A DNA stretch of 8,422 bases from Comamonadaceae bacterium (GCA_013298415.1 JAAFHN010000093.1:1-8422); one strand, 5' to 3'. Shown: positions 1-6,850, counted from the stretch's first letter. Program-made: numbers and translations. The notes: generated by a model from the letters alone, not told the origin.

Positions 1-1122
1 GTGCTCAAGATCCCCGGCATCACCGATTTGGAGCTGTCCACCAAACCGGGCACGCCCGCGATCTCGGTGCGATTGAAGCCTGAGGCTGCCGCGCTCGGCA
101 TCACGCACTCACAGCTGGCCAGCGTGCTGCGCACGATGGTGAGCGGCGAAGAGGCCGGCATTTGGAGCGCGCCCGATGGTGAAAACTACAACTTGGTGGT
201 GCGGCTGCCGCGCGAACAACGCACAGGCGAGGCCGATTTGAATGCCATCAACGTGACCGCAGGCCGCACCCGAGCAGACGGCAGCCCGATGGTGGTGCCG
301 CTCAGCCAAGTCGCCACCGTCACGCGCATCGACAGCCCCGAAGTGATCAAACGCCAAGACTTGCAGCGCCGCGTGGCCCTCTATGCGGGCGTGAAAGACA
401 GGCCTGCCGGAGAGGTGGGCGATGCAGTCAAAAAAGCTGTGAAGGAGCTGGAGCCCACGCTGCCGCTCGGCATGCGCTTCGATGTGGGTGGCCAGCAGCG
501 CGAGCTGGATGAGTCCTTCTCAGCTGCCGTGGCCGCGCTCGGCTTGGCCGTGATCTTTTTGTATTTCATCTTGGGCAGCCAATTCGGCAGCTTCTTGCAG
601 CCGATTGCCATCATGGCAAGCTTGCCGCTCTCACTCATCGGCGTGATGCTGGCGCTCCTCATCACGGGCAGCACGCTCAACATCTTCTCGATGATCGGCA
701 TCATCATGCTGATGGGCTTGGTGACCAAAAACGCGATTTTGCTGGTGGACTTTGCCAACCGCGCCCAGCGCGAGCAAGGCATGGACCAAGTGGCCGCCCT
801 CTTGGAGGCGGGCCGCGTGCGCCTGCGCCCGATTTTGATGACCACCGCCGCGATGATTTTGGGCATGTTGCCGCTGGCGCTCGGCCTGGGCGAAGGCTCC
901 GAGCAACAAAGCCCGATGGGCCGCGCGATCATCGGCGGCGTGATCTCGTCAACACTGCTTACTTTGATCGTGGTGCCCGTGCTCTACACCTGGATGGATC
1001 GCAAGGGTGCAAAAGCGCGCAAGCTGGCGAAAGCCGAGGCCAAAGCCCAGGCGCAGCCATTGCCCGACCCAATCGCGGCCACTTCAGCAATCCCGGCGGC
1101 TACCGCAGCACAATCTGCATAA
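1..1122 (+). CDS. RND efflux transporter, inner-membrane pump subunit (HAE-1 family), 3' part only
   Basis: This is the C-terminal 373 residues of a proton-driven multidrug or solute exporter of the AcrB/MexB type; the start lies before the window and full-length relatives have about 1,030-1,050 residues. Visible residues 1-165 are the second periplasmic porter/docking region (ends near DVGGQQREL). Five hydrophobic segments follow at about 173-192, 200-222, 226-252, 276-297 and 307-331, matching TM8-TM12 of the family. Segments typical of RND pumps are seen: GSQFGSFLQP near 192-201, GLVTKNAILLVDFAN near 239-253, and RLRPILMTT near 274-282. After the last helix there is a basic, then Ala/Gln/Pro-rich cytoplasmic tail of about 40 residues. 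In such pumps this subunit works with a periplasmic adaptor and an outer-membrane channel, probably encoded upstream. The substrate cannot be told from this part. The family is certain; the gene name is not. Confidence 0.95.
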   Translation: MLKIPGITDLELSTKPGTPAISVRLKPEAAALGITHSQLASVLRTMVSGEEAGIWSAPDGENYNLVVRLPREQRTGEADLNAINVTAGRTRADGSPMVVPLSQVATVTRIDSPEVIKRQDLQRRVALYAGVKDRPAGEVGDAVKKAVKELEPTLPLGMRFDVGGQQRELDESFSAAVAALGLAVIFLYFILGSQFGSFLQPIAIMASLPLSLIGVMLALLITGSTLNIFSMIGIIMLMGLVTKNAILLVDFANRAQREQGMDQVAALLEAGRVRLRPILMTTAAMILGMLPLALGLGEGSEQQSPMGRAIIGGVISSTLLTLIVVPVLYTWMDRKGAKARKLAKAEAKAQAQPLPDPIAATSAIPAATAAQSA

Positions 1123-1130
1123 GCGGCGCG

Positions 1131-1170
1131 GCATCACCCAAATTCAGCCGAATTCACCCAGATTTACCCA
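1131..1170 (+). repeat. Four-unit 10-bp imperfect direct repeat upstream of the receptor gene
   Basis: Four consecutive 10-base units fit the consensus AATTCACCCA: 1131-1140 (7 of 10 match), 1141-1150 (8 of 10), 1151-1160 (perfect) and 1161-1170 (8 of 10). ACCCA itself occurs at 1136, 1156 and 1166, so the copies fall on one face of the helix. The array sits just past the efflux pump stop codon and ends 42 bases before the receptor ATG, where an activator-binding site could be. It does not resemble a Fur box. Regulatory function is inferred only from position and phasing; it could equally be a chance low-complexity stretch. Confidence 0.4.
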
Positions 1171-1212
1171 AGCGGGCCGGAACTTTCTTTGTTCGCAGCA
1201 ACCAGGTTATTC

Positions 1213-3489
1213 ATGCACTCCAACTTCCACCACGCGGCACCCATCGCCCTGCGAACAACACTGGCAGCAGCAGCCGCGCTGATCGGCACGCTCAGCTTCG
1301 CGCAAACCTCAACGCCCCCGGCTGGCACCCCCACCGCCGCGCAGCCGGCGGCGAGCGCCTCGGCCCCGGTGCAACAGCAGCAGCGCATCGACGTGCGCGG
1401 GGCAAATTCCGAGAGCGAGCGGCGGCAATCCACCGCTACCCGCATCGTGGTCAACCGCGAAGAGCTGTTGAAGCAGGGCGATACTTCCATCAGCGAGGCC
1501 TTGAAGCGCGTGCCGGGCGTGAGCATCGGTGGCCCCCCCGGGCGTGGTGGACAAATTCAGATGCGCGGCTTGGGCGGTGGCATGACTCGCATCATGCTCA
1601 ACGGCGAGCCGCTGCCGCGCGGTTTTGACCTCGACTCTCTGTCACCTGAAGTGGTGGAGCGCGTGGAGGTGTTTCGCGCGGCAACAGCAGAGCAGAGCTC
1701 GCAAGCCGTGGCAGGTGCCATCAACATCGTCACGCGCGGGCCGGTTTCCCGCGATGTGCGCGAGTACACGGTGGGCGGCGCACTGGAAGCAGGCCGCTTT
1801 TCGCCACAAATCGGCCTGCGCCTTTCAAGTCCACAAATTGCCACCACCGGCATTTGGGCCAGCGTGAGCTACTCGATCAATGCGCAAATCACGGGCAACC
1901 GCTTTTATCGCCCGGTGACCACCAACGAGCAGGGCGTGAACACGCAAGGTGCTACCACGCTGTCGCGCAGCACCTTCCGCCAAAACTTTGAGCACCAAGA
2001 CCTGCTCAATATCGCTCCTCGCTTTCAGTGGAACATGGGCCGTGGGGAATTCCTGGCGGTCGAGCCTTTCCTCTTCAGCCAGCGCAATCTGCAAACCAAT
2101 TTGGAGCGGGCATCGAGCAAGCTCGGCATTCCGCCCACCTTCGCCAGCGCTGATTCGAGCAGCAACTTCGGCTTCGATGCGATGCGCCTGAACCTGCAAT
2201 ACAACCGCCCTTTTGGCGATGGCGGCAAGCTCGAAGCCAATTTTGGTGTGAACGACAACCACTTCCGAGGCAATTTCTTCACCGCAGGCTTTGACCCTGC
2301 CAGAACGACTTTGCTCACCCGCCAGTACGACATCGATGTGAAGTCCAGCGGCTTGACCAGCCGGGGCAAAGTCACCATTCCAACCGTAGAGGCTCACGAT
2401 CTGTCCGCAGGTTGGGAAGTCGGCTTGCAGCGCCAAGCCGAAACACGCAGCCGAAAGGAAACCAGCTTCAGCCCGCTGGCCCCCGCCACCAACTTGGATG
2501 AAGACTACAGCGCCCGTATCCGCCAGTTGGCCGCATACGCGCAAGACGAGTGGAAGATCAACAAGGCCTGGTCGCTCTACAGCGGCGCGCGCTGGGAATC
2601 TGTCGTGATCGAAACGCTCACCAATGGCAATCCGGCGCTCAATCCCAGCTATCGCAACGCATCGCACGTGCTGAGCCCAAGCCTGCAATCGCTCTACAAG
2701 CTCGGCGACAAAGGCAGGGACCAAATCCGAGTGGCGCTCTCGCGCACCTACCGCGCACCCAACCAGTTCCAGCTGAGCCCACGTAAGTTCGTGTCTACCA
2801 ACAACTCAGCCACTTCAGCCGATCAGCAAGGCAACCCGAACTTGAAACCCGAGCTCGCCTGGGGCCTGGATATGGGCTATGAGCACTACCCAGCGGGCGG
2901 CGGCATCGTGTCTGCCAATCTGTTCGTGCGCGACATCGATGATGTATTCCGCAACTTCGTTTCGCTGCAACCCGATGGCCGCTGGCTGCGCCAGCCGATC
3001 AACAACGGCAAAGCCCGCACGGTGGGCATCGAGACCGAGTGGAAATTCAACTTGCAGCAATTCGACAAAGAATGGCCCAAGCTGGATGTGCGTACCAATT
3101 TGAGTGTGTACAACTCCAAGGTCAACAACATCCCCGGCCCCAACAACCGCTTGGAGCAACAAGCCCCAGCCCTGATGAATTTGGGTGCGGACTACACCAT
3201 CCCCGGCATGCCACTGCAAATTGGCGGCAACCTGAACGTGACCACCGGCGGCGAAGTGCGCACCGCGAACAACCAAACCGTGTACTCCAGTGTGAGGCGT
3301 GGCCTGGACTTCTATGCCCAGATGCGCTTTGACCGCACCACCACCGCCCGCATCGCTTGGGCCAATGTGTTGCACCAAGACAGCATCAACATCACCAACG
3401 TCTTCGACCCCAGCTTCGGCAGCAGCGCCGCCACCACCGTCACCCCCACCAAACCCATCGTGCGGCTGACGTACAGCTCGCGGTTTTAG
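1213..3489 (+). CDS. TonB-dependent outer-membrane receptor
   Basis: The product is a 758-residue outer-membrane transporter of the TonB-dependent receptor family, which takes up ferric siderophores, haem, cobalamin or other scarce substrates using energy from TonB-ExbB-ExbD. The signal peptide is about residues 1-30, with a likely cut at SFA|QT, followed by a Ser/Thr/Ala/Pro/Gln linker (31-57). The plug domain spans about 68-178, with SISEALKRVPGV (92-103), QIQMRGLGGG (114-123), LNGEPLPRG (129-137) and GAINIVTRG (168-176). The rest is a beta-barrel of alternating strands ending in ...TYSSRF; a terminal Phe is the usual signal for the BAM machinery. I chose ATG 1213 over an in-frame TTG at 1189: it leaves a tidy signal peptide, and AGG lies six bases before it. 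No clear TonB box was identified. The plug recalls a subfamily with GGPPGRGGQIxMRG, but the ligand is unknown. It ends 24 bases from the convergent zinc-ribbon gene. Confidence 0.93.
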   Translation: MHSNFHHAAPIALRTTLAAAAALIGTLSFAQTSTPPAGTPTAAQPAASASAPVQQQQRIDVRGANSESERRQSTATRIVVNREELLKQGDTSISEALKRVPGVSIGGPPGRGGQIQMRGLGGGMTRIMLNGEPLPRGFDLDSLSPEVVERVEVFRAATAEQSSQAVAGAINIVTRGPVSRDVREYTVGGALEAGRFSPQIGLRLSSPQIATTGIWASVSYSINAQITGNRFYRPVTTNEQGVNTQGATTLSRSTFRQNFEHQDLLNIAPRFQWNMGRGEFLAVEPFLFSQRNLQTNLERASSKLGIPPTFASADSSSNFGFDAMRLNLQYNRPFGDGGKLEANFGVNDNHFRGNFFTAGFDPARTTLLTRQYDIDVKSSGLTSRGKVTIPTVEAHDLSAGWEVGLQRQAETRSRKETSFSPLAPATNLDEDYSARIRQLAAYAQDEWKINKAWSLYSGARWESVVIETLTNGNPALNPSYRNASHVLSPSLQSLYKLGDKGRDQIRVALSRTYRAPNQFQLSPRKFVSTNNSATSADQQGNPNLKPELAWGLDMGYEHYPAGGGIVSANLFVRDIDDVFRNFVSLQPDGRWLRQPINNGKARTVGIETEWKFNLQQFDKEWPKLDVRTNLSVYNSKVNNIPGPNNRLEQQAPALMNLGADYTIPGMPLQIGGNLNVTTGGEVRTANNQTVYSSVRRGLDFYAQMRFDRTTTARIAWANVLHQDSINITNVFDPSFGSSAATTVTPTKPIVRLTYSSRF

Positions 3490-3513
3490 CCCTCTTCGGC
3501 AGGCACGAACAAC

Positions 3514-3906
3514 TCAGCCAGGGGTAGGCGACTGGATAAGCGCAGCGAGGGCGAGCGCGATGAATGCCAGCACCAGCGCAGCTTGGAGCGCACTGGCAAT
3601 TCGCATTTTCGGAAGGGGCACGGCAAACCATGCCTCCCCCAGCCGTGCGGCCAAAAGCGCCAACCAGAAGCCGCTGAAAGTGACCCAAAACACCGCCAAC
3701 AACGACAGCCCTGCCACGAGCGCTGCGGCGGAAGGTGCCAGCGTTGCGCCAACAAAGATCAACGCCCAAACCTTGTTTTCCGGCGAGTGCCCGGTGGTGC
3801 GCATCATTTGCCCGCAAGCCGGGCAGCGCGTGAAGCCGATGAACGCGCCCACAAAGCTCTCAGGCGAAGATGGCGAGTGGTGTCCGCAGTGAGGGCAGTG
3901 GTGCAT
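3514..3906 (-). CDS. Small membrane protein with N-terminal zinc ribbon
   Basis: This encodes a 130-residue protein that I do not recognise by name. Two CxxC pairs, Cys4/Cys7 (CPHC) and Cys28/Cys31 (CPAC), form a rubredoxin-like zinc ribbon at the N-terminus, followed by a short polar linker. Hydrophobic segments then lie at about 46-66, 68-88 and 104-124, suggesting a three-helix inner-membrane protein with the zinc knuckle probably in the cytoplasm. The ATG is well supported: the minus strand has AGAGGAGA five bases upstream. The gene stands alone between the convergent receptor gene and the mazF end, with an inverted-repeat element just upstream. The good ribosome site, paired cysteines and hydrophobicity pattern argue that it is real rather than a shadow, although open frames also exist on the opposite strand. 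Function is unknown; a membrane sensor or assembly factor is possible but not shown. Confidence 0.8.
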   Translation of the reverse strand: MHHCPHCGHHSPSSPESFVGAFIGFTRCPACGQMMRTTGHSPENKVWALIFVGATLAPSAAALVAGLSLLAVFWVTFSGFWLALLAARLGEAWFAVPLPKMRIASALQAALVLAFIALALAALIQSPTPG

Positions 3907-3911
3907 GCTCG

Positions 3912-3919
3912 TCTCCTCT
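3912..3919 (-). promoter_or_regulatory. Strong ribosome binding site of the zinc-ribbon gene
   Basis: On the minus strand this reads AGAGGAGA, with a five-base spacer before the ATG at 3906. It is one of the best Shine-Dalgarno matches in the window and fixes the start of the zinc-ribbon gene. Confidence 0.7.
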
Positions 3920-3933
3920 GGTCAGTGATTGGT

Positions 3934-4040
3934 CTAATTCCATTTCTAAATCATTCCTGTCGTTGTTGCGTCGCCTTGTCGTGCCTCAGCACTGCCTGCG
4001 GCTCCGCGCCTAGACAGCAATGATTTGGAAATGGAATGAG
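3934..4040. repeat. Imperfect inverted-repeat element with GC-rich hairpin core (MITE-like or REP-like)
   Basis: The left arm 3937-3955 and right arm 4019-4037 are reverse complements at 18 of 19 positions. With a few mismatches the pairing extends to 3934-3961 against 4013-4040 (25 of 28). The AT-rich arms enclose a core of about 50 bases with two small perfect palindromes, GTGC-CTCA-GCAC (3981-3992) and GCGG-CT-CCGC (3998-4007). The element lies between the mazF stop (4058) and the zinc-ribbon gene, and no credible gene sits inside it. It could be a non-autonomous mobile element, a dispersed intergenic repeat, or a long mRNA hairpin that ends or protects the mazEF transcript. There is no U-tract typical of an intrinsic terminator and no clear target-site duplication. 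From memory, similar GC-rich cores between AT-rich arms recur in Comamonadaceae genomes; that is unverified here. Confidence 0.6.
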
Positions 4041-4057
4041 CTGCGCTTGAGGGTTTG

Positions 4058-4408
4058 TTACGCGATCTGCAAAAGCGCCTTGATCTTCGCGCGCACGTGC
4101 ACCAGCACGTCGGGCGGGACGCTCGCCTTGCGCTTGGCACCTCGCACCTTCCAGTCAAGTGACTTCACTTGGTCGGACAGCACAGCGCAGTCCACGCCAT
4201 CCAAGCGGCAGAGCACTTCAAATGGGTGGCCTTTGATCTTGGTGCTGAGCGGGCAACACACCATCAGCCCAGACTTTTGGTTGTAACTCGCAGGGCTGAC
4301 GACCAGCGCAGGCCGATGCCCTGCCTGCTCGTGACCCGCTTGTGGGTCGAATTCCAACCAGGTCACATCGCCAACATCGGGCACGTAAGGGAGCGTGCTT
4401 CGCGGCAT
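4058..4408 (-). CDS. mazF: MazF-type mRNA interferase toxin
   Basis: The 116-residue product is a type II toxin of the MazF/PemK family, a ribosome-independent endoribonuclease that cuts mRNA at short sequences. From memory it is close to E. coli MazF over its whole length: YVPDVGDVTWLEFDP (8-22), EQAGHRPALVVSP (27-39), YNQKSG (42-47), KGHPFEV (59-65), SDQVKSLDWKVRGA further on, and a C-terminal helix ending in KIKALL. Arg32 matches the catalytic Arg29 of E. coli; the position of Thr52 is Ser55 here, followed by Thr56. The frame stays open upstream to 4630, inside mazE, but ATG 4408 is right: family homology begins there, and the mazE stop and mazF start share one base (TGATG), implying translational coupling. 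The cleavage motif cannot be read from sequence. Confidence 0.94.
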   Translation of the reverse strand: MPRSTLPYVPDVGDVTWLEFDPQAGHEQAGHRPALVVSPASYNQKSGLMVCCPLSTKIKGHPFEVLCRLDGVDCAVLSDQVKSLDWKVRGAKRKASVPPDVLVHVRAKIKALLQIA

Positions 4409-4650
4409 CAGAGCGTCTCTTTGCCTTGAGGCTTGCCGGTGCTCACCTCTGCATGGGAGTTGTCGGGATGGATGCCGCTCACCAGCGTTTCCAAGTCGTA
4501 GGCTACTTTGGCTGACGGCTGAATCACGATGCGGCCACGATCCAGGGCCAGCTCCACCTTTTGCTCCAGTTGGTAGCCCGCTTCTTTCAGCCACGCAGAC
4601 GGCAGCCTCAAGGCTGGGCTGTTGCCCCATTTTCGGATCACGGCTTCCAT
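4408..4650 (-). CDS. mazE: MazE-type antitoxin
   Basis: This 80-residue protein is the antitoxin of the pair. The N-terminal half is an AbrB/MazE swapped-hairpin DNA-binding domain: VIRKWGNSPALRLPSAWL (4-21) carries the RWGNSPAxRIP signature of the family, followed by VELALDRGRIVIQP (32-45). The acidic, flexible C-terminal part (about 50-80, with LETLVSGI and HPDNSH) matches the segment that wraps MazF and blocks its active site. Residue pattern and length agree with E. coli MazE (about 82 residues). It is the first gene of the operon. By family knowledge the MazE-MazF complex represses its own promoter, and MazE is labile to Clp or Lon proteases. The ribosome site is modest (AAGAG about seven bases before ATG 4650). 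Confidence 0.93.
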   Translation of the reverse strand: MEAVIRKWGNSPALRLPSAWLKEAGYQLEQKVELALDRGRIVIQPSAKVAYDLETLVSGIHPDNSHAEVSTGKPQGKETL

Positions 4651-4683
4651 GTGCTGCTCTTTCTGTGGACTCAGGATTTTGTT

Positions 4684-4717
4684 TCTACATTGTAGATACT
4701 CTGTGTTGAAAAAACAA
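4684..4717 (-). promoter_or_regulatory. Predicted mazEF promoter with overlapping palindromic operator
   Basis: On the minus strand, TTGTTT (4712-4717) and TACAAT (4689-4694) are separated by 17 bases and form a plausible sigma-70 promoter that would start transcription near 4682, about 30 bases before the mazE ATG. The -10 box lies within a perfect palindrome, TCTACA-T-TGTAGA (4684-4696). Overlap of a palindrome with the promoter is what an autorepressed toxin-antitoxin operon would need. The assignment to MazE-MazF binding is inferred. The -35 match is only three of six. Confidence 0.5.
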
Positions 4718-4740
4718 ACGACTTACGATTGGAGCGAATG

Positions 4741-4746
4741 AAGGAG
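4741..4746 (+). promoter_or_regulatory. Ribosome binding site of the GMC oxidoreductase gene
   Basis: AAGGAG lies five bases before the ATG at 4752, a near-ideal Shine-Dalgarno site that confirms this start. I did not find a convincing plus-strand promoter in the 101-base divergent region; TTGAAA (4706-4711) could be a -35 box but has no well-spaced partner. Confidence 0.75.
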
Positions 4747-4751
4747 ACAAG

Positions 4752-6383
4752 ATGAGTGATTTGGCAGCGGACTATGTGGTCGTGGGCGCGGGGTCGGCGG
4801 GCTGCGTGTTGGCGGCGCGCTTGACGGAAGACTTGAACACACGGGTGTTGCTGCTTGAGGCAGGTGGCAACGACGATTCGGTCTTGATCCACTGCCCTGC
4901 GGGCTTGGCGCTGCTGGCCAAGGGCGGGCCGGGCGTTCCCAATGTGAACTACGCCTATGACACGCTGCCGCAACCCGCGCTGAACGGGCGTAAGGGCTAC
5001 CAGCCGCGGGGCAAGGTGCTGGGCGGATCGAGCTCCATCAACGCGATGATTTACATCCGTGGCCATCAAGCCGACTACGACGAGTGGGCGGCACTCGGCA
5101 ATCCGGGGTGGTCGTTCGCCGATGTGTTGCCCTATTTCAAACGCGCTGAGCACAACGAGCGGCTGGGCCTGGATGCCGCGCTTCACGGGCAAAACGGGCC
5201 GCTGAATGTGATGGATGTGCGCAGCCCCAATCCGTTGGCCGCAGCCTTTGTGCAAGCGGGTGTGCAGGCAGGATACCCGCGCAACGACGACTTCAATGGC
5301 GCAAACCAAGAAGGTGTGGGCCGCTTCCAAGTGACGCACAAAAACGGTGAGCGCTGCAGCGCAGCCAAGGCATATCTCAGCGCAGAAGTGCGCGCACGCC
5401 GCAATCTGCGCATCTTGACGGGCACCACCGCTGCCCGCGTGGTGATGGAGGGTCAGCGCGCGGTGGGCGTGGAGTTCCTGCAAGGCCGCTCACGCTTTAC
5501 CGCCACAGCCACCAAAGAAGTGCTTTTGAGCGCAGGTGCCTTTGGCTCGCCGCAGTTGCTACAACTCTCCGGCATCGGTGCACCAGATGCCTTGCAGCCG
5601 CACGGCATTGCGGTGCAGCACGCCTTGCCCGGCGTGGGTGGCAACCTGCAAGACCATGTGGACGTGATCCACGTGTACGACGCGCCCAAGCTCACCCAAA
5701 GCTTTGGGCTCAGCTTCACGGGCCTGCGCAACGTCTGGCGTGGCGTTCAGGAATGGCGCAACAGCCGAAGCGGCATGCTGACCACCAACTTTGCGGAAAG
5801 CGGCGGCTTCATCAAAAGCAGGCCAGAGCTGGATCGGCCCGATTTGCAATTTCACTTCGTGATCGGCAAGCTCGTGAACCACGGGCGCGATACCGTGTGG
5901 GGCCACGGTTTTTCATGCCACACCTGCTTGCTGCGGCCCAAGAGCCGGGGCAGCCTGCGCCTGGCATCGCTTGACCCCAAAGCCGCGCCCGCCATTGACA
6001 TCGGCTTTTTCACGGACCCGGCTGGCGACGACCTGAAAGCCATGATCGGCGGCTTTCGCGCGATGCGCAGCTTGCTTCGCCAGCCCGCGCTCAAAGCCCT
6101 CGGCGGCTATGAGCTAGACAGCTCCGCCCGCTGTGAAAGCGATGCGCAAATCGAAGCCTACCTGCGCAATAACAGCGACACCATCTACCACCCAGTGGGC
6201 AGCTGCATGATGGGCGCAGACCCAGCCCAAGGCGCGGTGGTGGACGCGAACTTGCGCGTTCACGGCCTGCAAAACCTGCGCGTGGTGGACGCCAGCATCA
6301 TGCCCCGCATCGTGGGTGGCAACACCAATGCGCCTACGATCATGATTGCAGAGAAAGCCGCTGACCTGGTCCGCGCCGCCTGA
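4752..6383 (+). CDS. GMC-family FAD-dependent oxidoreductase (choline/alcohol dehydrogenase-like)
   Basis: The 543-residue enzyme belongs to the glucose-methanol-choline oxidoreductases, which oxidise alcohol groups to aldehydes using bound FAD. The N-terminal dinucleotide-binding motif is VVGAGSAGCVLAARL (10-24), ending with LLLEAG (33-38). The first GMC signature is GKVLGGSSSINAMIYIRG (87-104) and the second is around GAFGSPQLLQLSGIG (262-276). The C-terminal catalytic block has YHPVGSCMMG (479-488, His480 as the expected base) and GGNTNAPT (522-529, with the Asn that pairs with it), then IAEKAADLVR. Length fits the choline dehydrogenase/AlkJ/long-chain alcohol dehydrogenase group (about 530-560). 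No signal peptide or membrane helix is evident, so it is probably cytoplasmic or peripheral. No betaine-pathway or alkane genes are adjacent, so the substrate is open and naming it betA or alkJ would be unjustified. It is a single-gene unit, divergent from mazEF and convergent with fur (14-base gap). Confidence 0.93.
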   Translation: MSDLAADYVVVGAGSAGCVLAARLTEDLNTRVLLLEAGGNDDSVLIHCPAGLALLAKGGPGVPNVNYAYDTLPQPALNGRKGYQPRGKVLGGSSSINAMIYIRGHQADYDEWAALGNPGWSFADVLPYFKRAEHNERLGLDAALHGQNGPLNVMDVRSPNPLAAAFVQAGVQAGYPRNDDFNGANQEGVGRFQVTHKNGERCSAAKAYLSAEVRARRNLRILTGTTAARVVMEGQRAVGVEFLQGRSRFTATATKEVLLSAGAFGSPQLLQLSGIGAPDALQPHGIAVQHALPGVGGNLQDHVDVIHVYDAPKLTQSFGLSFTGLRNVWRGVQEWRNSRSGMLTTNFAESGGFIKSRPELDRPDLQFHFVIGKLVNHGRDTVWGHGFSCHTCLLRPKSRGSLRLASLDPKAAPAIDIGFFTDPAGDDLKAMIGGFRAMRSLLRQPALKALGGYELDSSARCESDAQIEAYLRNNSDTIYHPVGSCMMGADPAQGAVVDANLRVHGLQNLRVVDASIMPRIVGGNTNAPTIMIAEKAADLVRAA

Positions 6384-6397
6384 AGGCAGCCCTGCGC

Positions 6398-6850
6398 TCA
6401 GCGCCTTGGCTTCGGCCGATGCGGGCAATCGGTTTTGGTGCAGTGGCCGTAAAGGCTCAAGGCGTGTTCGGTCAGGGTGAAGCCTTTTTCGGCGGCGATG
6501 GCGGCTTGGCGGCGCTCGATTTCGGGATCGTAGAACTCTTCTACGCGGCCGCAATCCATACAGACCAAGTGGTCGTGGTGGCTGCCTTCGTTGAGCTCGT
6601 AAACCGCTTTTTCATTGTCAAACTGGCTGCGCGTCAAAATGCCGGCTTGCTCAAACTGCATGAGCACGCGGTAGACGGTGGCCAGGCCAATGTCGGTGTC
6701 TTCGTCCCACAGGGCTTTCACCACGTCTTCCGCGCTCATGTGGCGCTGGCTGCTTTTGTGAAACACCTCCAGCACCTTCAGGCGCGGCAGTGTGGCTTTC
6801 AAGCCCGATTGCTTCAAATCGCCTGGGGTGGCGGCTACGGTGTTGGGCAT
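6398..6850 (-). CDS. fur: Ferric uptake regulator Fur
   Basis: The 150-residue protein is the iron-responsive repressor Fur. An N-terminal winged helix (about 15-85) includes LKATLPRLKVLEVF (17-30), SAEDVVKAL (39-47) and the recognition region DIGLATVYRVLMQFEQAGI (53-71). The dimerisation/metal domain has HHDHLVCMDCGRVEEF (91-106), with the metal-site HxH and a CxxC pair (Cys97/Cys100), Glu128-His129 after the helix, and a second Cys pair (Cys137/Cys142, GHCTKTDCPH). By family knowledge Fe2+-Fur dimers repress iron uptake genes. ATG 6850 gives the standard N-terminus; the upstream ribosome site is weak. It is divergent from bamE across only 60 bases, the usual betaproteobacterial order. A specialised Zur or PerR is less likely, given the HHDHLVCxxCG motif and this genomic place. 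Confidence 0.96.
   Translation of the reverse strand: MPNTVAATPGDLKQSGLKATLPRLKVLEVFHKSSQRHMSAEDVVKALWDEDTDIGLATVYRVLMQFEQAGILTRSQFDNEKAVYELNEGSHHDHLVCMDCGRVEEFYDPEIERRQAAIAAEKGFTLTEHALSLYGHCTKTDCPHRPKPRR

Noticed and set aside
1189..1212. TTG start at 1189 for the receptor
   Set aside because: It adds eight residues before a well-formed signal peptide and has no better ribosome site than ATG 1213.
1825..2724. 299-codon open frame on the minus strand inside the receptor gene
   Set aside because: The plus-strand product is a clear, full-length receptor. The antisense frame has no recognisable motif and is expected by chance at this base composition.
3560..4023. Plus-strand open frames opposite the zinc-ribbon gene (110 and 146 codons)
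   Set aside because: No motif, no good ribosome site, and the longer one runs through the inverted-repeat element; the minus-strand gene has paired cysteines and a strong ribosome site.
4409..4630. Upstream extension of the mazF frame to a start at 4630
   Set aside because: The added residues fall wholly inside mazE in another frame and show no family similarity; ATG 4408 with TGATG coupling explains the toxin fully.
4671..5483. 270-codon minus-strand open frame over the start of the GMC gene
   Set aside because: It covers the FAD-binding region of a well-supported gene and shows no domain; its end runs through the mazEF promoter region.
6383..6407. Small hairpin (GCGC-TCA-GCGC with weak outer pairs) between the GMC and fur stop codons
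   Set aside because: The stem is only four perfect pairs with no T-tract on either side, too weak to call a bidirectional terminator.
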